This document shows positions 15,515 to 29,310 of a stretch of DNA of 64,000 nt, in pieces (the first letter of the stretch is position 1; every line of letters starts with the position of its first letter). Position numbers and translations under genes: made by a program. The DNA is from Ricinus communis (taxonomy: Eukaryota; Streptophyta; Magnoliopsida; Malpighiales; Euphorbiaceae), in contig NC_063259.1 of NCBI RefSeq assembly GCF_019578655.1, positions 9,164,001 through 9,228,000 of the forward strand, in the 5' to 3' direction. The notes under the pieces are model-generated. The model did no database searches. It was not told the DNA's origin and worked only from the letters and a program-made list of their open reading frames with translations.

Positions 15515-16014
15515 NNNNNNNNNNNNNNNNNNNNNNNNNNNNNNNNNNNNNNNNNNNNNNNNNNNNNNNNNNNNNNNNNNNNNNNNNNNNNNNNNNNNNN
15601 NNNNNNNNNNNNNNNNNNNNNNNNNNNNNNNNNNNNNNNNNNNNNNNNNNNNNNNNNNNNNNNNNNNNNNNNNNNNNNNNNNNNNNNNNNNNNNNNNNNN
15701 NNNNNNNNNNNNNNNNNNNNNNNNNNNNNNNNNNNNNNNNNNNNNNNNNNNNNNNNNNNNNNNNNNNNNNNNNNNNNNNNNNNNNNNNNNNNNNNNNNNN
15801 NNNNNNNNNNNNNNNNNNNNNNNNNNNNNNNNNNNNNNNNNNNNNNNNNNNNNNNNNNNNNNNNNNNNNNNNNNNNNNNNNNNNNNNNNNNNNNNNNNNN
15901 NNNNNNNNNNNNNNNNNNNNNNNNNNNNNNNNNNNNNNNNNNNNNNNNNNNNNNNNNNNNNNNNNNNNNNNNNNNNNNNNNNNNNNNNNNNNNNNNNNNN
16001 NNNNNNNNNNNNNN
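15515..16014. other. Assembly gap of exactly 500 N
   Basis: Five hundred consecutive N inside the satellite array. A round length usually marks a gap of unknown size, so the real amount of missing satellite cannot be read from the window. Confidence 0.99.
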
Positions 16015-16880
16015 AGAAAACAACCCGAAAAGGGGTATATTTGTCAATATTAGAAAACAACCTCGTAAGAGGGTATATCTTCAACATGAGAAACAACCCC
16101 AAAAAAGTGGTATATTTTTAATACCGTAAAAACCTCAGAAGAGGTATATATTTATCAATATTAGAAAACAACCTCGTAGGAAGATGGTATATTTCACAAC
16201 ATGAGAAAGCAACTCATAATGATACTTTCAACACAGAGAAAACAACACCAAAAGTGGTATATTTGTCCATGAGAAAATAACTCGTAGAGGGATATATTTA
16301 TCGCTATTAGAAAACAACTAAAAGTGTTTTAATAAGAGAAAACAACCCCTGTAAGAGGATATATTTGCCAATATTAGAAAAACAACCTGGTAAGAGGGGT
16401 ATATCTTTCAAAATGAGAAACAACCCTAAAGAAGGGTATATATTTTAACACGAAAACAACACCGTAAGAGGGTATATTTATCAATATTAGAAACAACCAC
16501 GTAAGAGGGATATTTTGTCAAATATAAAACAACCTCAAGAGGGTATATTTGTCAATATTAGAAAACAACCTCAGAATAGGGTATATTTGTCAATATTAGA
16601 AAGCAACCTCAGAAGAGGTATATCTTTCAACATGAGAAAACCCCAAAAGTGGTATATTTGTTAATACGAGAAAACAACCCCGTAGAGGGTTATAGGTCAA
16701 AATTGTAGAATACCTCGTAAGAGTGGTATATTTTCAATATGAGAAAACAACTGCAGAGGGTATATTTACAATATAGAAAACAACCCCGTAAAGGGGCAAG
16801 TCTTTCAAATTTCAGACAACAAGCCCAAAAGTGGTGTATATTTGTCAATATGAGAAACAAGTCAGAATTGCATATTTCAA
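16015..16880 (+). repeat. Satellite with irregular, shortened monomers next to the gap (likely low-quality consensus)
   Basis: Monomers here are recognisable but many are shorter than 39 bp. Cores read CTCAGAAGAGG or CTCAAGAGGG where CCCCGTAAGAGGGG is usual, and A-runs and C-runs are cut short. The same pattern occurs on the other side of the gap (15340-15514). Regular monomers resume near 16880. The pattern fits uncorrected long-read sequence better than biological decay, though decay at an array break cannot be excluded. Confidence 0.6.
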
Positions 16881-19800
16881 TATGAGAAAAATAACCCTAA
16901 AAGGGGTATATTTGTCAATATCAGAAAATAAGCTCGAAAGAGGGGTATATCTTTCAACTTGAGAAAACAACCCAAAAAAGTGGTATATTTGTCAACATGA
17001 GAATACAACCCCGTAAGAGCGGTATATTTATCAATATTGGAAAATAACCCCGTAAGAGAGGTATATATTTCAACATGAGTTAACAACCCCAAAAAAAGTG
17101 GTATATTTGTCAATACGAGAAAACAACCCCGTAAGAGGGGTATATCTTTTAACATCAGAAAACAGCCCCAGAAAAGTGGTATATTTGTCACTATCGAAAG
17201 ACAACCCCGTAAGAGGGGTATGTCTTTCAACATGAGAGAACAACTCTAAAAAAGTGTTATATTTCTTAATACGAGAAAACAACCCCGTAAGAGGGGTATA
17301 TTTCCAATACTACAAAACTATCCCGTAAGAGGGGTATATTTGTCAACATTAGAAAAGAACCCCGTAATTGGGGTATATCTTTCAACATGAGAAAACAGCG
17401 CCAAAAAGGTGGTATATTTGTCAACATGAGAAAACAACCCCGTAAGAGGGGTATATTTTTCAATATTAGAAAGCAACCCCGTAAGAGGGATATATTTGTC
17501 AATATTAGAAAACAACCTCATAAGAGGGTATAATTTTCAACATGAGAAACAACACCAAAGAGTGGTATATTTGTGAATACGACAAAACAACCCCGTAAGA
17601 GGGGTATATTTGTCGATATTAGAAAACAATCCCGTAATAGGGGTATGTCTTTCAACATGAGAAAACAATTCCAAAAAAGTGGGTATCTTTGTCAATATGA
17701 GGAAACAACCCCGTCAGAGCGGTATATTTATCAATATTAGAAAACAACCGCGTTAGAGGGTGTATATCTTTCAACATGAGAATACAACCCCAAAAGAGGG
17801 GTATATTTGTCAACATGAGAAAACAACCCCGTGAGAGGGGTATATTTATCAATATTAGAGAACAACGCCGTAAGAGGGGTGTATCTTTCAACATGAGTTA
17901 ACAACCCCAAAAATGTGGTCTATTTGTCAATATGGGAAAACAACCTCGTAAGAAGGGCATATCTGTCAACATGAGAAAACAATCCCAAAACAGTGGTATA
18001 TTTGTAAATATGAGGAAACAACCCCGTGAGAGGGGTATATTTGTCAATATTAAAAAACATACGCGTTATAGGGTGTAAATCTTTCAACATGAGAAAACAA
18101 CCCGAAAAAAGTGGTTTATTTAACAATATAAGAAAACAACCCTGTAAGAGGGGTATATTTGTCAATATCAGAAGACAACCCCGTAAGAGGGGTATGTCTT
18201 TCAACATGAGAAAACAACTCCAAAAAAGTGTTATATTTCTTAATACGAGAAAACAACCCCGTAAGTGGGGTATCTTTCCAATACTAGAAAACTATCCCGT
18301 AAGAGGGGTATATTTGTCAATATTAGAGACCAACCCCGTAAGGGTGGAATATCTTTCAACATGAGAAAAAAATATAAAAAGTGGTATATTTGCTAATATT
18401 AGAAAACAATCCCGTAAGAGGGGTATATTTGTCAATATTAGAAAACAACCCCGTAAGGGGGATGTATTTTTCAACATGAGAAGATAACCCCAAAAAAGTG
18501 GTATATTTATCAACATGAGAAAACAACCCCGTAAGAGGGGTATATTTGTGAAAACTATAAAACCACCCCGTAAGAGGGGTATATCTTTCAATGGGAGAAA
18601 ACAACCCAAAAGTGTGTGTTTGTCAATATAATAAAACAACCCCGTAAGAGTGGTGTGTTTGTCATTATTAGAAAAGAACCCCGTAATTGGGGTATATCTT
18701 TCAGCATGAGAAAACAGCGCCAAAAAAGTGGTATATTTGTCAACATGAGAAAACAACCCCGTAAGAGGGGTATATTTTTCAATACTAGAAGGCGACCCCG
18801 TAAGAGGAGTATATTTGTCAATCTTAGAAAATAACTCTGTAAAAGGGGTATCTTTGTCAATATTAGATGACAACCCCGTAAGAGGGGTATATTTGTCACT
18901 ATTACAAAATAACACTGTAAGAGGGGCATATCTTTCAACCTGAGGAAACAACCCAAAAAGGTTGGTATATTTGTCAACATGAGAAAAGAACCCCGTAAGA
19001 GGGGTATATCTTTCAGCATGAGAAAACAACCTCAGAAAAGGGTATATTTTCAATATGAAAACCCTGCCAAGTATATTGAACAACCCGTAAGAGAGGTATA
19101 TCTTTTAACAGGAGAAAACTGCCCCAAACAAGTGGTATATGTGTCAATATGAGAAAACAACCCCGTAAAAGGGATATATTTGTCAAAATTAGAAAACAAC
19201 CTCGTAAGAGGGGTATATCTTTTAACAAGAGAAAACAGCCCTAAAAAAGTGGTATATGTTTTCATACAAGAGAGGTATATTTGTCAATATTAGGAAACAA
19301 CCCCGTAATAGGGGTATATTTATCAATATTAGAAAGCAACCCCGTAAGAGGGGTATATCTTTCAACATGAGAAAAAAATCCCAAAAAAGTGGTATATTTG
19401 TCAATATGAGAAAACAACCCTGTAAAAGGGGTTTATTAGTCAAAATTAGAAAACACCTCGTAAGAGGGGTATGTCTTTCAACAGGAAAAAACAGCCCTAA
19501 AAAAGTGGTATATATTTTAATACGACAAAACAACCCTATAAAAGGGGTATATTTGTCAATATTAGATAACAACCCCGTAAGAGGGATATATTTGTCAATA
19601 TTAGAAAACAACCCTGTAAGAGGGGTATATTAGTCAATATTAGAAGACAACCCCGTAAGAGGGGTATATCTTTCAACATGAGAAAACAACCCCAAAAATG
19701 TGGTATATTTGTCAACATGTGAAAACAACCCCATAAGAGAGGTATATTTATAAATATTTGAAAACAACCTCGTAAGAGCGGTCTATCTTTCAACATTAGT

Positions 19801-20929
19801 TATCAAGCCCAAAAAAGTAGTATATCTGTCAGTATGAGAAAACAACCCTGTAAGATGGGTATATCTGCCAATATTAGAAAACAACCCTGTAAGATGGGTA
19901 TATCTTTCAACATCAGAAAACAATCCCAAAAAAGTGGTAAATTTGTCAATACGAGAAAACAACCCCGTAAGAGTGAAATATTTGTCAATATTAGAAAAAA
20001 CCCCGTAAGAGGGGTATATTTGACAATATCAGAAAACAAGCCCAAAAAAGTGGTATATTTATCAATATGAGGAAATAAGCCCGTAAATTGGGTATATTTC
20101 TCAATATTAGATAACAACCCCGTAAGAGGGGTATATCTGTCATTATTAGAAAATAACCACGTAAAAGGGGTATATTTGTCAATATCAGAAAATAAGCTCG
20201 AAAGAGGGGTATATCTTTCAACTTGAGAAAACAACCCAAAAAGTGGTATATTTGTCAACATGAGAATACAACCCCGTAAGAGCGGTATATTTATCAATAT
20301 TGGAAAACAACCCCGTAAGAGAGGTATATATTTCAACATGAGTTAACAACCCCAAAAAAAGTGGTATATTTGTCAATACGAGAAAACAACCCTGTAAGAG
20401 GGGTATATCTTTCAACATCAGAAAACAGCCCCAGAAAAGTGGTAAATTTATCAATATGACAAAACAACTCTGTCAAAGGGGTATATTTGTCACTATCAAA
20501 GGACAACCCCGTAAGAGGGGTATGTCTTTCAACATGAGAGAACAATTCTAAAAAAGTGTTATATTTCTTAATACGAGAAAACAACCCCGTAAGAGGGGTA
20601 TATTTCCAATACTACAAAACTATCCCGTAAGAGGGGTATATTTGTCAATAAAAGAACCCCTTAATTGGGGTATATCTTTCAACATGAGAAAACAGCACCA
20701 AAAAAGTGGTATATTTGTCAACATGAGAAAACAACCCCGTAAGAGGGGTATATTTTTCAATATTAGAAAGCAACCCCGTAAGAGGGGTATATTTGTCAAT
20801 ATTAGAAAATAACTCTGTAAAAGGGGTATCTTTGTCAATATTAGATAACAACCCCGTAAGAGGGGTATATTTATCAATATTAAAAAACAACACTGTAAGA
20901 GGGAAATATCATTCAACCTGAGGAAACAA

Positions 20930-21240
20930 CCCAAAAACTGTGGTATATTTGTCAACATGAGAAAATGTTCGTAAGAGGTATATTTATCAACAGTTGAAAA
21001 CAACCCCAAGTGGGTATACCAACATGAGTTAACAACCCCAAAAAGTGGTATATTTGTCAATATGAGAAAACAACTCGTAAGAGGGGTATATCTTCAACAT
21101 GAGAAACAACCCAAAAAGTGGTATATTTTTAACACGAGAAAACAACCTGTAAAGAGGATATATTTGTCAATATTAGAAAACAACCCTATAAGAGGGGTAT
21201 AATTTTCAACATCTGAAAATAACACCAAAAGAGTGGTATA
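20930..21240 (+). repeat. Short irregular satellite stretch
   Basis: Monomers are truncated and homopolymers contracted (for example AAATGTTCGTAAGAGG and CCAAGTGGGTATACC), between regular monomers on both sides. It resembles the gap flanks and may be poor consensus. A similar brief patch is at 19030-19085. Confidence 0.5.
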
Positions 21241-22989
21241 TTTGTGAATACGACAAAACAACCCCGTAAGAGGGGTATATTTGTCGATATTAGAAAACAA
21301 TCCCGTAATAGGGGTATGTCTTTCAACATGAGAAAACAATTCCAAAAAAGTGGGTATCTTTGTCAATATGAGGAAACAACCCCGTCAGAGCGGTATATTT
21401 ATCAATATTAGAAAACAATCGCGTTAGAGGGTGTTTATCTTTCAACATGAGAAAACAACCCCAAAAGAGGGGTATATTTGTCAACATGAGAAAACAACCC
21501 CGTGAGAGGGGTATATTTATCAATATTAGAAAACAACGCCGTAAGAGGGGTGTATCTTTCAACATGAGTTAATAACCCAAAAAATGTGGTCTATTTGTCA
21601 ATATGCGAAAACAACCCCGTAAGAAGGGCATATCTGTCAACATGAGAAAAGAATCCCAAAAAAGTGGTATATTTGTCAATATGAGGGAACAACCCCGTCA
21701 GAGGGGTATATTTGTTAATTTTAGAAAACAAATGCGTTATAGGGTGTAAATCTTTCAACATAAGAAAACAATCCCAAAAAAGTGGTATATTTAAGAATAT
21801 TAGAAAAAAACCCCGTAAGAGGGTTATATTTATCAATATTAGAAAACAACCCCGTAAGAGGGGAATATCTTTCAACATGAGAAAACAACCCAAAAAAGTG
21901 GTACATTTGTCAATCTAAGAAAACAACTCCGTAAAAGGGTTATGTTTATCAATATTAAAAAACAACCACGTAAGAGGGGTATATTTGTCAATATTTGAAA
22001 ATACCCCTGTAAGACTATACATCTTTCAACATGAGAAAACAACCCAAAAAAGTGATGTATTTATCAATAAAAAAAAACAACCCCGTAAGAAGGGTACATC
22101 TTTCAAAATGTGAAAACAAGTCCAAGAAAGTGGTATACTTTTTAATACAAGAAAACAACCCCGTAAGAGGGGTATATTTGTCAATATTAGAAAACAACCC
22201 TAAAAGAGTGGTATAACTTTCAAAATTAGAAAACAGCCCCTAAAAAATGGTATATTGTCAATATGAGAAAAAAACCGCGTAAGAGGGGTATATTTGTCAA
22301 TATTAGAAAATAACCCCGTAAGAGGGGTATGTCTATAAACATGAGAAAACAACCCCAAAAAAGTGGCATATTTTTTAATACGAGAAAACAACCCCGTAAG
22401 AGGGGTATATCTGTCAATAATAGAAAACAACCGCCTAAGACCGTGTAAGAAGGGTACATCTTTCAAAATGTGAAAACAAGTCCAAGAAAGTGGTATATTT
22501 TTTAATACGAGAAAACAACCCCGTAAGAGGGGTATATTTGTCAATATTAGAAAACAACCCTAGAAGAGGGGTATAACTTTCAAAATTAGAAAACGGCCCC
22601 TAAAAAATGGTACATTTGTCAATATGAGAAAAAAACCCCGTAAGAGGGGTATATTTGTCAATATTAGAAAACAACCCCGTAAGAGGGGTATGTCTATAAA
22701 CATGAGAAAATAACCCCAAAAAAGTGGTATATTTGTCAATATGAGAAAACGACCCCAAAAGAAGAGTATATTTGTTAATATCAGAAAACAACCCCATAAG
22801 AGGGGTATGTCTTTGAACATGAGAAGACAACCCCAACAAAGTGGTTTATTTTTTAATACGAGAAAACAACCCCGTAAGAGGGGTATATTTATCACTACTA
22901 GAATACAACTGTAGCAAGTGTTTTTATTGATAAAAACAACCCCGTAAGAGGGGTATATCTTCAACATGAGAAAGCAACCCAAAAAAGTG

Positions 22990-25405
22990 GTATATTTTCA
23001 AAATGAGAAAGCAATCCAAAGAAGAGGGTATATTTGTCAAAATTAGGGAAACAACCCCCGTAAGTGGGGTATGTCTTTCAACAAGAGAAAACAACCCTAA
23101 AAAAGTGGTATATTTTTTAATAAGAGAAAACAACCCTGTAAGAGGGGTATATTTGTCAATATTAGAAAGCAACCCCGTAAGAGAGGTATGTTTGTCGATA
23201 TTAGGAAACAACCACGTAAGAGGGGTATATCTTTCAACATGAGAAAACAACCCCATAAGTGGGGTATATTTATCAATATTAGAATATAACCTCGTAACAC
23301 GGGTACATCTTTCAACATGAGAAAACAACCCCAAAAAAGTGATATATTTGTCAATATGAGAAAGCAACCCCTTATGAGGGGTATATTTATCAAAATTAGA
23401 AAACAACCCCGTAAGAGGGGTATGTCTTTCACCATGAGCAAACAACCCCAAAAAAGTGGTATATTTTTTAATACGAGAAAACAACCTCGTAACAGGGGTA
23501 TATTTGTCAATATTAGAAAACAACCCCGTAAGAGGGGTATATCTTTCAATATGAGAAAACAACCCAAAAAAGTGGTATATTTGTCAATAAAAGAAAACAA
23601 CCCCGTAAGAGCGGTATATTTGTCAAAATTAGAAAACAACCCCGTAAAAGGGGTATATTTTAGAACATGAGAAAACAACCCAACAAAGTGGTATATTTAT
23701 CAAGATGAGAAAACAACCCCAAGAGGGTATATCAATGGTTACCGAAAAAACAACTCAGAAAGAGTATATCTTTCAATATGAGAAAACAATCTCAAGAGTG
23801 GTATATTTTTAATATGAGAAAACAACTCAAAGAGGGGTGTATTTGTCAACATAAACAACCTGTAAGAGGGGTATATCTTCAACATGAGAAAACAACTAGA
23901 AAAGTGGGATATTTGCCAACATAGGAATACAATCCTCGAAGAGGAGATATTTGACATTAAAACAACCGTAAGAGGGGTATATCTTTCAACATGAGAAAAC
24001 AACCCAAAAAGTGGTATTTGTTAACACGAGAAAACAACCACGTAAGAGGGGTATATTTATCAATATTAGAAAATAACCCCGTAAGAGGGGTATATCTTTC
24101 AATAAGATAAAACAACCCAAAAAGTGGTATATTTGTCAATAAAAGAAAACAACCCCGTGGAGAGGGTATATCTTCACTATGAGAAACAACCCAAAAAGTG
24201 GTATATTTATCAAGATGAGAAAACAACCCCGTAAGAGGAGTATATTTGTCAAAATTAGAAAACAACCCTGTAAGTGGGGTATATCTTTCAACATGAGAGA
24301 ACAACCAAAAAGTGGTATAGATTATAATATCGAGAAAACAAACCCTGTGAGGAGGGTATATCTTCAACATGAGAAATCAACCCTAAAAAGTGGTAAATTT
24401 TTAATACGAGAAAACAACCCCGTAAGAGGGATATATCTTCACATGAGAGAACAACGCTAGAAAAGTGGGATATTGGTCAACATAGAAAAACAATCCCATA
24501 AGAGGGGATATTTGTCAATATTAGAAAACAACATCAAGAGGGGTATATCTTTCAACATGAGACAACAACCCAAAAAGTAGTATATTTGTCAATATAGAAA
24601 ACAATTTCAGAAGAGGGTATATTTGTCAAAATTAGAAAATAACCTCGTAAATAGTGGTATATTTTTAATGCGACAAAACAACCTGTAAGAGGGAGATATT
24701 TGATGTTTGAAAACAACCCCGTAAGAGGGGTATATCTTCAACATGAGAAAACAACCCCAAAATAGTGGTATATCTCGCTAATATGAGAAACAACTACGTT
24801 GGAGGGTGTATTTGTCAAAATTAGAAAACAACCTCAAGAGGGCTATTTCTTTCAACATGACAAAGCAACCCCAAAAAGTAGTATATTTGTCAATATGAGA
24901 AAACAACCCCGTAAGAGGGGTATATTTGTCAAAATTAGAAAACAACCTCGTAAGTGGGGTATATCTTTCAACAAGAGAAAACAACCCCAAAAAAGTGGTA
25001 TATTTGTCAATATGAGAAAACAACTACGTAAGAGGGGTTTATTTGTCAAAATTAGAAAACAACCCCGTAAGAGGGGTATTTCTTTCAACATGAGAAAGAA
25101 ACCCCAAAAAAGTTGAATATTTATCCATATTAGAAAACAACCCGTGAGAGGGTATATCTTTCAACATGAGAAAGCAACCCCAAAAAAGTGGTATGTCTGT
25201 CAATATGAGAAAGCAACTACGTAAGAGGGGTATATTTGTCAAAATTAGAAAACAACCCCGTAAGTGGGGTATATCTTTCAACAAGAGAAAACAACCCCGT
25301 AAGAGGGGTATATTTATCAATATTAGAAAACAACCCCGTAAGAGGGCTTGTCAATATTAGGAAACAAACACGTAAGAGGGGTATATCTTTCAACATGAGA
25401 AAACA
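22990..25405 (+). repeat. Copy 1 of a large tandem duplication about 3.9 kb apart; contains low-quality sequence
   Basis: This block repeats the variant order of 26860-29310. Shared rare variants include a monomer with GATTATAATA in its tail (near 24325 and 28207), a TCACCATGAGCAAAC monomer (near 23429 and 27294) and a GATATTTGACA monomer. The offset grows from 3867 bases at the left end to 3903 at the right end, because copy 1 has lost bases in 23690-24850. Beyond 25405 the two copies diverge. Confidence 0.88.
23690..24850 (+). repeat. Irregular satellite stretch that is a noisy version of 27550-28760
   Basis: Monomer by monomer the order of rare variants is that of the later copy. Six-A runs before GTGG appear here as five, CTTTCAAC becomes CTTCAAC, and CCCCGTAAG becomes CTCAAG or similar. 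The differences are mostly one- to several-base losses, many in homopolymers, rather than substitutions. Confidence 0.75.
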
Positions 25406-26859
25406 ACCCCAAAAAAGTAGTATATTTGTCAATATGAGAAAACAATCCCGTAAGAGGGGTATATTTGTCAAAACTAGAAATTAACCTCGTAAGTGGGGTA
25501 TATCTTTCAACAAGAGAAAATAACCCCAAAAAAGTGGTATATTTTTTAATACGACAAAACAACCCATAAGAGGGGGATATTTGTAAATGTTTGAAAACAA
25601 CCCCGTAAGAGGGGTATATCTTTCAACATGAGAAAACAACCCCAAAATAGTGGTATATCTGTCAATATGAGAAAACAACTACGTTAGAGGGGTTTATTTG
25701 TCAAAATTAGAAAACAACCCCGTAAGAGGGGTATTTCTTTCAACATGACAAAGCAACCCCAAAAAAGTAGTATATTTGTCAATATGAGAAAACTACCCCG
25801 TAAGAGGGGTATATTTGTCAAAATTAGAAAACAACCTCGTAAGTGGGGTATATCTTTCAACAAGAGAAAACAACCCTAAAAAGTGGTATATTTGTCAATA
25901 TGAGAAAATAACTACGTAAGAGGGGTTTATTTGTCAAAATTAGAAAACAACCCCGTAAGAGGGGTATTTCTTTCAACATGAGAAAGAAACCCCAAAAAAG
26001 TTGAATATTTATCCATATTAGAAAATAACCCCGTAAGAGGGGTATATCTTTCAACATGAGAAAGCAACCACAAAAAAATGGTATGTTTGTCAATATGAGA
26101 AAGCAACTATGTAAAAGGGGTATATTTGTCAAAATTAGAAAACAACCGCATAAGTGAGGTATATCTTTCAACAAGAGAAAACAACCCCGTAAGAGGGGTA
26201 TATTTGTCAATATTAGAAAATAACCCCGTAAGAGGGATTGTCAATATTAGGAAACAACCACGTAAGAGGGGTATATCTTTCAACATGATAAAACAACCCT
26301 GTAAGTGGGGTATATTTATCAATATTAGAAAATAACCCCGTAACAGGGGTATATCTTTCAACATGAGAGAACTACCCCAAAAAAGTGGTATATTTTTCAA
26401 TATGAGAAAGAAACCCCGTAAGAGGGGTATATCTTTCAACATGAGAAAACAACATCAAGAGTGTGGTATATTTTTCAATAAGAGAAAAGAACCACGTAAG
26501 AGGGGTATATCTTTCAACATGAGAAAACTACCACAAAAAACTGGTATATTTGTCAACATGATAAAACAACCCCCTAAGAGGCGTATATTTGTCAATATTA
26601 GAAAACAACCCCGTAAGAGGGATATATCTTTCAACAAGAGAAAACAACCCTAAAAAAATGGTATGTTTGTCAATATGAGAAAACAATTACGTGAGAGGGG
26701 TTTATTTGTGAAAATTAAAAAACCACCCCGGAAGAGGGGTATTTCTTTCAACATGAGAAACCAACCCCAAAAAAGTTGTATATTTATCCATATTAGAAAA
26801 CAACCCCGTAAGAGGGGTATATCTTTCAACATGAGAAAGCAACCCGAAAAAAGTGGTAT

Positions 26860-29310
26860 ATTTTTCAAAATGAGAAAGCAATCCAGTAAGAGGGGTATAT
26901 TTGTCAAAATTAGGAAACAACCCTGTAAGTGGGGTATGTCTTTCAACAAGAGAAAACAACCCTAAAAAAGTGGTATATTTTTTAATAAGAGAAAACAACC
27001 CTGTAAGAGGGGTATATTTGTCAATATTAGAAAGCAACCCCGTAAGAGAGGTATGTTTGTCAATATTAGGAAACAACCACGTAAGAGGAGTATATCTTTC
27101 AACATGGGAAAATAACCCCGTAACTGGGGTATATTTATCAATATTAGAAAATAACACTGTAACAGGGGTATATCTTTCAACATGAAAAAACTACCCCAAA
27201 AAAGTGATATATTTGTCAATATGAGAAAGCAACCCCTTACGTGGGGTATATTTATCAAAATTAGAAAACAACCCCGTAAGAGGGGTATGTCTTTCACCAT
27301 GAGCAAACAACCCCAAAAAAGTGGTATATTTTAATACGAAAACAACCCTCAATGTGGGTATATTTGTCAATATTAGAAAACAACCCCGTAAGAGGGGTAT
27401 ATCTTTCAATATGAGAAAACAACCCAAAAAAGTGGTATATTTGTCAATAAAAGAAAACAACCCCGTAAGAGCGGTATATTTGTCAAAATTAGAAAACAAC
27501 CCCGTAAAAGGGGTATATTTTAGAACATGAGAAAACAACCCAACAAAGTGGTATATTTATCAAGATGAGAAAACAACCCCGTAAGAGGGGTATATTTGTC
27601 AAAATTAGAAAACAACCCCGTAAGAGGAGTATATCTTTCAATATGAGAAAACAACCTCAAGAGTGTGGTATATTTTTTAATATGAGAAAACAACCCCGTA
27701 AGAGGGGTATATTTGTCAATATTAGAAACAAATCCCGTAAGAGGGGTATATCTTTCAACATGAGAAAACAACGCTAGAAAAGTGGGATATTTGCCAACAT
27801 AGGAATACAATCCTGTAAGAGGAGATATTTGACAGTATTAGAAAACAACCCCGTAAGAGGGGTATATCTTTCAACATGAGAAAACAACCCCAAAAAAGTG
27901 GTATATTTGTTAATACGAGAAAACAACCACGTAAGAGGGGTATATTTATCAATATTAGAAAATAACCCCGTAAGAGGGGTATATCTTTCAATAAGATAAA
28001 ACAACCCAAAAAAGTGGTATATTTGTCAATAAAAGAAAACAACCCCGTGAGAGGGGTATATCTTTCACTATGAGAAAACAACCCAAAAAAGTGGTATATT
28101 TATCAAGATGAGAAAACAACCCCGTAAGAGGAGTATATTTGTCAAAATTAGAAAACAACCCTGTAAGTGGGGTATATCTTTCAACATGAGAGAACAACCC
28201 CAAAAAAGTGGTATAGATTATAATACGAGAAAACAACCCCGTAGGAGGGGTATATCTTTCAACATGAGAAATCAACCCTAAAAAAGTGGTAAATTTTTTA
28301 ATACGAGAAAACAACCCCGTAAGAGGGATATATCTTTCGACATGAGAGAACAACGCTAGAAAAGTGGGATATTGGTCAACATAGAAAAACAATCCCATAA
28401 GAGGGGATATTTGTCAATATTAGAAAACAACACCGTAAGAGGGGTATATCTTTCAACATGAGACAACAACCCCAAAAAGTAGTATATTTGTCAATGTGAG
28501 AAAACAATCCCGTAAGAGGGGTATATTTGTCAAAATTAGAAAATAACCTCGTAAATAGTGGTATATTTTTTAATACGACAAAACAACCCGTAAGAGGGAG
28601 ATATTTGATGTTTGAAAACAACCCCGTAAGAGGGGTATATCTTTCAACATGAGAAAACAACCCCAAAATAGTGGTATATCTGTCAATATGAGAAAACAAC
28701 TACGTTAGAGGGGTGTATTTGTCAAAATTAGAAAACAACCCCGTAAGAGGGCTATTTCTTTCAACATGACAAAGCAACCCCAAAAAAGTAGTATATTTGT
28801 CAATATGAGAAAACTACCCCGTAAGAGGGGTATATTTGTCAAAATTAGAAAACAACCTCGTAAGTGGGGTAACAAGAGAAAACAACCCCAAAAAAGTGGT
28901 ATATTTGTCAATATGAGAAAACAACTACGTAAGAGGGGTTTATTTGTCAAAATTAGAAAACAACCCCGTAAGAGGGGTATTTCTTTCAACATGAGAAAGA
29001 AACCCCAAAAAAGTTGAATATTTATCCATATTAGAAAACAACCCTATGAGAGGGGTATATCTTTCAACATGAGAAAGCAACCCCAAAAAAGTGGTATGTC
29101 TGTCAATATGAGAAAGCAACTACGTAAGAGGGGTATATTTGTCAAAATTAGAAAACAACCCCGTAAGTGGGGTATATCTTTCAACAAGAGAAAACAACCC
29201 CGTAAGAGGGGTATATTTATCAATATTAGAAAACAACCCCGTAAGAGGGATTGTCAGTATTAGGAAACAAACACGTAAGAGGGGTATATCTTTCAACATG
29301 AGAAAACAAC
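26860..29310 (+). repeat. Copy 2 of the 3.9-kb-spaced tandem duplication
   Basis: Partner of 22990-25405, with the same series of variant monomers. Monomers here are mostly of regular 39-bp length, unlike those in the middle of copy 1. Between the copies lies a further duplication offset by about 892 bp: a monomer containing TTGAATATTTATCCATATTAG-like sequence recurs near 25109 and 26001, and again near 29015. Confidence 0.85.
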
